Source of the DNA: Candidatus Pelethomonas intestinigallinarum
GTDB lineage: Bacteria > Bacillota > Clostridia > Oscillospirales > Oscillospiraceae
Reading direction: 5' to 3'
DNA length: 6,033 bases
Assembly: GCA_018712665.1 (NCBI GenBank)
Contig: DVGP01000098.1
Span: 1 to 6,033, forward strand
Part shown: positions 1 to 4,530 of the stretch, piece by piece
How positions within the stretch are numbered: the first letter of the stretch is position 1
Layout: each line of letters starts with the position of its first letter
The notes under the pieces: model-generated
What the model saw: the letters and a program-made list of their open reading frames with translations, nothing else
The model's database searches: none
Told to the model about the DNA's origin: nothing
Translations under genes and position numbers: made by a program

Positions 1-64
1 CCATTTTCGTTTTTCCGCAGGCGGTGGGGCCTACAACACAAAGAACTCGTTTCTTTTCACTCAT
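1..64 (-). CDS. miaA: MiaA, tRNA dimethylallyltransferase (N-terminal 21 codons, cut by window edge)
   Basis: Only the start of this gene is present; it runs off the left edge. MiaA transfers a dimethylallyl group to N6 of A37 in tRNAs that read codons beginning with U, the step before MiaB acts. The visible peptide begins MSEKKRVLCVV and continues with GPTACGKT (residues 12-19), the P-loop that opens MiaA proteins; most members have Ser where this one has Cys16, a mild variation. The ATG at 64-62 is preceded on the minus strand by GAGG (73-70) with 5 bases between, and an ATG 5 bases upstream is closed at once by TGA, so this start is well supported. The gene lies just beyond repeat copy A, after the CPBP gene. 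The position after mutS fits the usual Firmicutes order mutS-mutL-miaA, although mutL is not here. Other P-loop kinases are possible in principle, but the motif and the neighbours make MiaA likely. Confidence 0.88.
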   Translation of the reverse strand, partial: MSEKKRVLCVVGPTACGKTKM

Positions 65-73
65 GACATCCTC
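62..73 (-). promoter_or_regulatory. Ribosome binding site and ATG start of miaA
   Basis: GAGG at 73-70 is followed by 5 bases and ATG at 64-62. As at mutS, the translation signals sit just outside the repeat (copy A begins near 86). Confidence 0.7.
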
Positions 74-85
74 GAGGGGGGATCT

Positions 86-103
86 TTGGCCCTAACGGGC
101 CAA
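86..103. repeat. Outermost left hairpin of copy A
   Basis: TTGGCCC (86-92) and GGGCCAA (97-103) pair perfectly around TAAC. Copy B has a related but altered form (GGCCC at 3964-3968 with GGGCC at 3973-3977). It marks the approximate left limit of the repeat and lies about 20 bases before the miaA start. Confidence 0.6.
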
Positions 104-178
104 TCGTTTCTTGTCGTGACCTTGTGGGGGCTGCGGGCCACACACTCCGGGGACGGGGAGTTTCGCCCCCCGGGGCGA

Positions 179-206
179 GTGACTTTTTCGACGCCGAAAA
201 AGTCAC
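179..206. repeat. T-rich palindrome, left end of copy A
   Basis: Arms GTGACTTTTTCG and CGAAAAAGTCAC pair perfectly over 12 bases around a 4-base loop (ACGC). It lies in the block identical between copies. Outward, on the minus strand, it reads TTTTTGGTGACTTTTT, matching the right-end palindrome (552-579) except for one compensated pair and the loop. It could act as a protein-binding site, cruciform or RNA hairpin. Confidence 0.85.
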
Positions 207-207
207 C

Positions 208-237
208 AAAAAGGCGCCGGGGACACCCCGGTCCCCG
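208..237 (-). terminator. Possible terminator, left end of copy A, facing miaA
   Basis: On the minus strand CGGGGAC (237-231) pairs with GTCCCCG (224-218) over 7 bases with a 6-base loop; after 5 further bases comes TTTTT (212-208). The gap before the T-tract makes it a weak intrinsic terminator. It lies about 145 bases before the miaA start, so if active it would stop or attenuate transcription entering miaA. Confidence 0.35.
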
Positions 238-458
238 ATATTTTGCCCAATCGGTTTGTATCAGTGGGGAAACTTCTCTGCCACTGAATGAGGTTTTTGT
301 CATCTAATCTACAGCGGGTCTAACGACGAAACTTCGCCTGCCGGCCTGTTAAAGAGATGGATGTTTCTATAGGCGCTTATCGAAACACGGTTCTCAAGAC
401 GCACCCTCGGGAGTATCCGAAAGACAATGGGACAGGGTCCTTCCCATGCGGGGGAATC

Positions 459-480
459 CAAAGGGGGCGAGCCCCCTTTG
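459..480. repeat. GC-rich hairpin in copy A
   Basis: CAAAGGGGG (459-467) and CCCCCTTTG (472-480) are perfect arms around loop CGAG, followed by TGTCGTCGCG, which is also kept in copy B. No T-tract follows on either strand, so it is not called a terminator. Confidence 0.75.
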
Positions 481-501
481 TGTCGTCGCGGGGGTGGGGT
501 T

Positions 502-550
502 CATAGGGGAGGGACCCCATCGAAAGGGTCCCGCCCCTATGCGTGTTTTT
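502..550 (+). terminator. Long hairpin with outward T-tract, right part of copy A
   Basis: Arms 502-517 and 526-541 pair over 16 positions with one A-G mismatch (510 with 533) around the 8-base loop CATCGAAA; TTTTT follows at 546-550 on the plus strand. This has the form of an intrinsic terminator for plus-strand transcription, which runs against all genes here. The stem differs from copy B but is compensated, so the structure itself seems kept. It may also serve as a DNA or RNA structural element. Confidence 0.45.
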
Positions 551-580
551 GGTTACTTTTTGCACGAGCAAAAAGTAACT
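551..580. repeat. T-rich palindrome, right end of copy A
   Basis: GTTACTTTTTGC (552-563) and GCAAAAAGTAAC (568-579) pair perfectly over 12 bases with loop ACGA, plus a possible G-T wobble at the base. The innermost pair is C-G here and T-A in copy B, a compensated change. Confidence 0.85.
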
Positions 581-587
581 CAGGGCA

Positions 588-604
588 CGGGGGCGGAGGC
601 CCCG
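588..604. repeat. GC-rich end hairpin of copy A, next to the CPBP stop
   Basis: GGGGC (590-594) and GCCCC (599-603) pair around loop GGAG, seven bases from the CPBP stop codon. On the minus strand it could form just after translation ends, but only a short TTTT (608-605) lies on its 5' side, so termination is unlikely. Confidence 0.5.
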
Positions 605-610
605 AAAAGC

Positions 611-1318
611 TTACAAAAACCTCCCAATCGCCATGGCGTTGACAAACGCGTGCAACATGACGCTGCTCCACAGGGTCCCGCTGCGCTCATAGGTCCAGGC
701 CAGGACCAGCCCCGGCACCAGATACTGGAGCATCAGGAGGAAATACTGGAGATTTTGCTCCACCACGGCGAACTGCCACACGTGGAGGAGGGCGAAGAGC
801 AGACAGGAGGCGGCGTAAGCCGCCCAGCGGCTGTGGTCCCGGAGGTTGCCGAAGACATAGCCCCGGAAGAGGACCTCCTCCACGAAGGGAGCCAGGAACA
901 CCACGATGAGGGCGGTGGACCGTGGGGCGTCTCGGACCTGGGCGGAGATGGCCACGTCGTTGAGGTTGGTCATCCCGTCCAGCACCAGCCCCAGGAGCCG
1001 GTAGGCCAGCTCGTTGAGGCCGTAGAAGGCCACCAGCCCCACGAGGGCGGTCCCCACCGTCCGCCAGGGGGCGGAGAGGAAGTAGCCGGTGGTCCGGCCC
1101 AGGTAGTTCCAGAAGATCACCACCGTCACGGCGAAGAGGACGTAGTAGTAGATCATGTTCTGGACGTTGTCGGGAATGGGGCTGCCCAGCAGCCGCTCCA
1201 GCAGGGCAAACAGAGGTCCTGTCACGAAGGGCAGCACCAACAGGTAGATGCAGAAGTGGACGCCCCCCAGGATGCGCTCCAGGGTGGTCATGTAGGCGGA
1301 GGCGGCTCGCTTGGCCAT
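611..1318 (-). CDS. CPBP (Rce1/CAAX-type) family intramembrane metalloprotease
   Basis: This is a 235-residue polytopic membrane protein with the three CPBP/ABI signatures. Motif 1 is EEVLFR (E147, E148, R152), motif 2 is FALLH (H179) and motif 3 is HAFVN (H223, N227). In Rce1-type enzymes the glutamates and histidines form the active site inside the membrane; all are present here, so an active protease is plausible. Hydrophobic segments lie near residues 18-40, 53-71, 88-110, 134-146, 165-182, 190-207 and 216-232. Bacterial members have been linked to peptide maturation, bacteriocin immunity or stress signalling; the substrate here cannot be told. The ATG at 1318 has a weak AGG (1329-1327) 8 bases upstream, and only 18 bases separate it from the mutS stop, so co-transcription and perhaps translational coupling are likely. 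The TAA stop at 613-611 almost touches repeat copy A. It occupies the place where mutL is often found. The family call is firm; the role is unknown. Confidence 0.9.
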   Translation of the reverse strand: MAKRAASAYMTTLERILGGVHFCIYLLVLPFVTGPLFALLERLLGSPIPDNVQNMIYYYVLFAVTVVIFWNYLGRTTGYFLSAPWRTVGTALVGLVAFYGLNELAYRLLGLVLDGMTNLNDVAISAQVRDAPRSTALIVVFLAPFVEEVLFRGYVFGNLRDHSRWAAYAASCLLFALLHVWQFAVVEQNLQYFLLMLQYLVPGLVLAWTYERSGTLWSSVMLHAFVNAMAIGRFL

Positions 1319-1336
1319 GGCTGGGACCTGCTTTCT

Positions 1337-3934
1337 TTACGGTAATTTCTGTTTCAGCTCGTAGAGGAGGTTCAACGCCTCCATGGGGCTGAGGGTGTCG
1401 GGCTGGGTCCGGCGGAGGCGGTCGATGACCTCCGCCTCCCCCAGGGCCTCCAGGGACACCTGGTCCTGCTGGGGGGCGGCCAGGAGCTGGGGCCGATGGC
1501 CGGAGCTCTCCTCCAGCTCCTTGAGCACCGCCCGGGCCCGGCGGACCACCGACTCCGGCAGGCCCGCCAGCTTGGCCACCTCGATGCCGTAGCTGCGGTC
1601 CGCCCCGCCGGGGATGATCTTCCGCAGGAAGACGATGTCCTCCCCCCGGGCCTTCACGGCGATGTTGAAGTTCTTCACCCCGGGCAGGGTGTTCTCCAGC
1701 TCCGTCAGCTCGTGGTAGTGGGTGGCGAAGAGGGTCTTGCACCCCAGCTTCTTCCGGTCGGCGCAGTGCTCCAGCACCGCCCGGGCGATGGACATGCCGT
1801 CGAAGGTGCTGGTGCCCCGGCCGATCTCGTCCAGGATCAGGAGGCTGCGGCTGGTGGCGTGCTTGAGGATGTCGGAGACCTCCGTCATCTCCACCATGAA
1901 GGTGGACTGGCCGGCGCTGAGGTCGTCGCTGGCGCCGATGCGGGTGAAGATCCGGTCCACCACCCCGATCCGGGCGGACCGGGCGGGGACGAAGGACCCC
2001 ACCTGAGCCATGAGGGTGATGAGGGCCACCTGGCGCATGTAGGTGGACTTGCCCGCCATGTTGGGGCCGGTGATGATGGCCACCCGGCTCTCCTGGCGGC
2101 CCATGTAGGTGTCGTTGGGGACGAAGAGGCTCCCCTTCAGGACCTGCTCCACCACCGGGTGGCGGCCGTCGTGGATCTCGATGACGTCCCCGTCGTCCAC
2201 GGTGGGGCGGCAGTAGTTGTTCTTGGAAGCCACGGCGGCGAAGGCGCACAGGGTATCCAGCTCCGCCACAACGGCGGCGGTGGCCTGGATGCGGGCCATG
2301 TGGGCCCCCACCTTCTCCCGCAGGGCGGTGAACAGGTCGTACTCCAGGGCGATCACCCGGTCGCTGGCGGTGAGGACGGTGTGCTCCAGGTCCTTCAGCT
2401 CCTGGGTGATGAACCGCTCGCAGTTGGCAAGGGTCTGCTTGCGGATGTAGTCGGCGGGGACCTGGTCGTAGTAGGAGCGGCTGACCTCGATGTAGTAGCC
2501 GAAGACCTTGTTGTAGCCCACCTTCAGGCTCTTGATGCCGGTCTTCTCCCGCTCCCGGGCCTCCACCTCGGCGATGACCCCCTTGCCCCCGGAGAGAATC
2601 TCCCGGAGCCGGTCCACCTCGCCGTCGTAGCCGTCCCGGATGAAGCCCCCCTCCCGGACGGAGAAGGGCGGGTCGTCCACGATGGCCTGGCACAGCAGCT
2701 GGTACACGTCCTGGAGCTCGTCTAAGGATGCGGCCAGCTCCCCCAGCCGCCCGGCGGCGAAGGGGGCCAGCTTCGCCTTCATCTGGGGAAGCTTCTCCAG
2801 GGAGGCGCGGAGGGAGGCCATGTCCCGGCCCCCGGCGGAGCCGTAGACCACCCGGCCGATGAGCCGCTCCATGTCGCTGATGCCCGAGAGGGACAAGATC
2901 AGCTCCTCCCGGCCCACGGTGTCCCCCACCAGGGCCTCCACGGCGGAGAGCCTCCGGTCGATGGCGGCCAGGTCCAGCAGGGGCCGCTCCAGCCAGGAGC
3001 GGAGGAGCCGGCCCCCCATGGCGGTCTTGGTCTTGTCCAGGACCCACAGCAGGGAGCCCCGCTTCTCCTTGTTCCGCAGCGTCTCGGTGAGCTCCAGGTT
3101 CCGCCGGGCGGTGAGGTCCAGCTCCAGGAACCGGCCCTGCTCATAGTACTCCAGGCTGTTGATGTGGCTCAGGTCCGTCTTCTGGGTCTCGTAGAGGTAG
3201 TCCAGCAGGCCCCCCAGGGCCATGAGGGCGGTGGGGTTGCCCTGGGGCAGGGCAGCGGCGGCCTCCTTGCCGAACTGGCTCTCCGCCCGGCGCTGGGCGT
3301 CGGCGAGATTGAAGCGCCGCTCGCCGTAGTTCTCCACCCGGCAGCCAAACTTCTCCCGGAGGAGGGAGACCAGGGCCTCGCGGCCGTAGGCCCCGTCATT
3401 GACCACCGCCTCCACCGGGTGAAACCGGCCCAGCTCGTTGGCCACGCTCTCGTTCAGGTCCCCGCCGGAGAAAGCGGTGGCGTGGGTCTTGCCGGTGGTG
3501 ATGTCGCAGAAGCACACCCCCGCCCGCTCCTCGTCCATGTACAGCCCGCAGATGTAGTTGGAGCGGCTGCCCTCCAGCATGGAGCTGTCCACCGTGCCGG
3601 GGGTGATGACCCGGATGATGTCCCGCTTCACCAGGCCCTTGGCCTTGGCCGGGTCCTCGGTCTGCTCGCAGATGGCCACCTTGTAGCCCTTGGCGATGAG
3701 CCGGGCGATGTACCCGTCGCAGGAGTGGTAGGGCACGCCGCACATGGGCACCCGCTCCTCCTCCGGCTTTCCCCGGTCCCGGGTGGTCAGCGTCAGGTCC
3801 AGCTCCCGGGAGGCCAGCTTGGCGTCCTCGTTGAACATCTCGTAGAAGTCCCCCAGGCGGAAAAACAAGATGGCGTCCTTGTTCTGCTCCTTGATCTCCA
3901 GGTATTGCTGCATCATGGGGGTGATTTCTGCCAT
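1337..3934 (-). CDS. mutS: MutS, DNA mismatch-recognition ATPase
   Basis: This is a full-length (865 residues) MutS, which binds mismatches and small loops as a dimer and recruits MutL using ATP. The N-terminal mismatch-binding domain carries the Phe-X-Glu motif in GDFYEMF (F30, E32). The connector, lever and clamp regions follow to about residue 575, including LDLTARRNLEL near 271. The ATPase domain has Walker A GPNMAGKS (623-630), the DDLSAGQSTFM segment (670-680), Walker B LLILDEIGRGTSTFDG (698-713) and ATHYHEL (737-743). The C-terminus ends with the LSPMEALNLLYELK dimerisation helices (848-861). QVSL at 825-828 resembles the beta-clamp-binding motif. MutS2 is excluded because MutS2 lacks the N-terminal mismatch domain. 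The start is the ATG at 3934, with AAAAGGAG at 3950-3943 and 8 bases between. No clear promoter is visible in repeat copy B directly upstream, so transcription may read through from miaB or begin inside the repeat. No broken or missing key residues are seen. Confidence 0.98.
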   Translation of the reverse strand: MAEITPMMQQYLEIKEQNKDAILFFRLGDFYEMFNEDAKLASRELDLTLTTRDRGKPEEERVPMCGVPYHSCDGYIARLIAKGYKVAICEQTEDPAKAKGLVKRDIIRVITPGTVDSSMLEGSRSNYICGLYMDEERAGVCFCDITTGKTHATAFSGGDLNESVANELGRFHPVEAVVNDGAYGREALVSLLREKFGCRVENYGERRFNLADAQRRAESQFGKEAAAALPQGNPTALMALGGLLDYLYETQKTDLSHINSLEYYEQGRFLELDLTARRNLELTETLRNKEKRGSLLWVLDKTKTAMGGRLLRSWLERPLLDLAAIDRRLSAVEALVGDTVGREELILSLSGISDMERLIGRVVYGSAGGRDMASLRASLEKLPQMKAKLAPFAAGRLGELAASLDELQDVYQLLCQAIVDDPPFSVREGGFIRDGYDGEVDRLREILSGGKGVIAEVEAREREKTGIKSLKVGYNKVFGYYIEVSRSYYDQVPADYIRKQTLANCERFITQELKDLEHTVLTASDRVIALEYDLFTALREKVGAHMARIQATAAVVAELDTLCAFAAVASKNNYCRPTVDDGDVIEIHDGRHPVVEQVLKGSLFVPNDTYMGRQESRVAIITGPNMAGKSTYMRQVALITLMAQVGSFVPARSARIGVVDRIFTRIGASDDLSAGQSTFMVEMTEVSDILKHATSRSLLILDEIGRGTSTFDGMSIARAVLEHCADRKKLGCKTLFATHYHELTELENTLPGVKNFNIAVKARGEDIVFLRKIIPGGADRSYGIEVAKLAGLPESVVRRARAVLKELEESSGHRPQLLAAPQQDQVSLEALGEAEVIDRLRRTQPDTLSPMEALNLLYELKQKLP

Positions 3935-3950
3935 AGTGGATGCTCCTTTT
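3932..3950 (-). promoter_or_regulatory. Ribosome binding site and ATG start of mutS
   Basis: AAAAGGAG at 3950-3943 is followed by 8 bases and ATG at 3934-3932. It lies just outside repeat copy B, so the repeat ends before the translation signals. Confidence 0.8.
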
Positions 3951-4061
3951 CACATGGTCCTTGGGCCCTGGCGGGCCGAGGGCCAGATGTTTCTTGTCGT
4001 AACCTTGTGGGGGCTGCCCGCCCCCACACCCCGGGAAGGGGAGTTTCGCCCCCCGGGGCGA

Positions 4062-4089
4062 GTGACTTTTTCGACGCCGAAAAAGTCAC
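4062..4089. repeat. T-rich palindrome, left end of copy B
   Basis: The sequence is identical to the palindrome at 179-206: 12-base perfect arms GTGACTTTTTCG and CGAAAAAGTCAC around loop ACGC. Confidence 0.85.
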
Positions 4090-4090
4090 C

Positions 4091-4120
4091 AAAAAGGCGC
4101 CGGGGACACCCCGGTCCCCG
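4091..4120 (-). terminator. Possible terminator, left end of copy B, facing mutS
   Basis: The sequence matches the hairpin in copy A: arms at 4120-4114 and 4107-4101, 6-base loop, then TTTTT at 4095-4091 on the minus strand. It lies about 157 bases before the mutS start, within any transcript reading from miaB into mutS. Confidence 0.35.
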
Positions 4121-4341
4121 ATTTTTTGCCCAATCGGTCTGTATCAATGGGGAAACTTCTCTGCCACTGAATTAGGTTTTTGTCATCTAATCTGTGGCGG
4201 GTCTATCGACGATGCTTCGGCTGCCGCCCTGTTAAAGAGATAGATGTTTCTATTGGCGCTTGTCGGAACATGGTTCTTATGACGCACCCACGGGAGTATC
4301 CGAAGGAATTCAGGATAGGTTTCTTCATATGCGGGGGATTC

Positions 4342-4367
4342 CAAAGGGGGACAGGCGTCCCCCTTTG
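4342..4367. repeat. GC-rich hairpin in copy B
   Basis: CAAAGGGGGAC (4342-4352) and GTCCCCCTTTG (4357-4367) are perfect 11-base arms around loop AGGC. It corresponds to 459-480; the stem has grown by two pairs, while the outer nine pairs are identical. Confidence 0.75.
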
Positions 4368-4388
4368 TGTCGTCGCGGAAGAGGGGGT

Positions 4389-4438
4389 CACGGGGGAGAA
4401 ACCCCATCGAAAGGGTTTCTCCTCCCGTGCGGTTTTTT
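4389..4438 (+). terminator. Long hairpin with outward T-tract, right part of copy B
   Basis: Arms 4389-4404 and 4413-4429 pair over 16 positions with a single bulged T at 4423 around the same loop, CATCGAAA (4405-4412). TTTTTT follows at 4433-4438 on the plus strand. Relative to copy A four base pairs differ on both arms and remain paired. Confidence 0.45.
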
Positions 4439-4468
4439 GGTTACTTTTTGTCCGCACAAAAAGTAACC
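4439..4468. repeat. T-rich palindrome, right end of copy B
   Basis: Perfect 13-base arms GGTTACTTTTTGT (4439-4451) and ACAAAAAGTAACC (4456-4468) flank loop CCGC. Compared with copy A the innermost pair is T-A instead of C-G and the basal pair is G-C instead of G-T, so pairing is kept or improved. Confidence 0.85.
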
Positions 4469-4475
4469 CGGGGTA

Positions 4476-4492
4476 CGGGGGCGGAGCCCCCG
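4476..4492. repeat. GC-rich end hairpin of copy B, downstream of miaB
   Basis: CGGGGGC (4476-4482) and GCCCCCG (4486-4492) are perfect 7-base arms around GGA. A similar segment, GGGGGCGGGCAGCCCCC read on the minus strand (about 4023-4007), occurs at the opposite end of the same element, supporting inverted end similarity. Confidence 0.6.
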
Positions 4493-4530
4493 AAAAGACA
4501 GCGAGTTGCAGAGCAGCCCGCTCTGTGCAG

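Larger units (their letters stand above)
86..609. repeat. Structured intergenic repeat, copy A (about 524 bases)
   Basis: This fills the gap between the CPBP stop (611) and the miaA start (64) and matches 3961-4497 along its whole length in the same orientation. Positions 155-239 are identical to 4038-4122 (85 bases). The core at about 240-430 differs at roughly 20 of 185 positions by eye and is near 50% GC, against very GC-rich genes. Hairpins at 86-103, 179-206, 218-237, 459-480, 502-541, 552-579 and 590-603 recur in copy B, several with compensating stem changes. No target-site duplication is evident and exact ends are uncertain by perhaps 10-20 bases. Open frames inside are not conserved: a minus-strand frame opening at about 303 is closed by TAA after four codons in copy B. 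It could be a MITE/REP-like element, a non-coding RNA or a terminator cassette; I do not recognise a named family. Confidence 0.9.
3961..4497. repeat. Structured intergenic repeat, copy B (about 537 bases)
   Basis: This lies between the miaB stop (4531) and the mutS start (3934), as a direct repeat of 86-609. It keeps the same series of hairpins: about 3964-3977, 4062-4089, 4101-4120, 4342-4367, 4389-4429, 4439-4468 and 4476-4492. Outside the 85-base identical block the right third (about 4308-4497) has diverged most, but mainly in loops and in paired positions that change together. The left outer part contains an extra 7-base stem, GTGGGGG with CCCCCAC (about 4007-4026), which is disrupted in copy A. 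Each copy is placed after a stop codon and ends before the next ribosome binding site, as expected for an insertion tolerated only between genes or for a regulatory spacer. Function unknown. Confidence 0.9.

Noticed and set aside
86..307. Open frame on the plus strand within repeat copy A, with a similar frame in copy B
   Set aside because: It has no ribosome binding site or domain, and its N- and C-termini differ between copies. It spans perfect palindromes and the identical structured block, so its conservation is explained by the nucleotide structure.
86..609. CRISPR array or group II intron as an explanation of the repeats
   Set aside because: There are no short regularly spaced repeats, no intron domain V-like hairpin that I can identify, and no reverse transcriptase or Cas gene in the window.
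446..1345. Long plus-strand frame opposite the CPBP gene, and similar long frames opposite mutS and miaB (1496-2725, 3164-4243, 4180-5988)
   Set aside because: These are mirror frames of very GC-rich genes. They are rich in His, Gly, Val and Pro with no domain, and they run out of the genes into the repeats.
687..3047. Long minus-strand frame in another phase across mutS and the CPBP gene
   Set aside because: It is low-complexity Gly/Pro/Arg-rich protein overlapping two clearly real genes; a GC-bias shadow.
3935..4200. Search for a promoter for mutS (and, in copy A, for miaA) on the minus strand
   Set aside because: TTGATA and similar -35-like words occur, but none has a TATAAT-like box 16-18 bases away, and candidates are not kept in both copies. 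No promoter is called.
4186..4215. Plus-strand TTGTCA followed 18 bases later by TATCGA in copy B (TAACGA in copy A)
   Set aside because: The -35 word is fair, but the -10 word is poor and there is no gene to express. It is kept only as a weak hint that the repeat may be transcribed on the plus strand.
4509..4525. Hairpin CAGAGC/GCTCTG just after the miaB stop as its terminator
   Set aside because: The stem has only 6 base pairs, and the nearest T-tract on the minus strand (4496-4493) is a dozen bases away and only four long.
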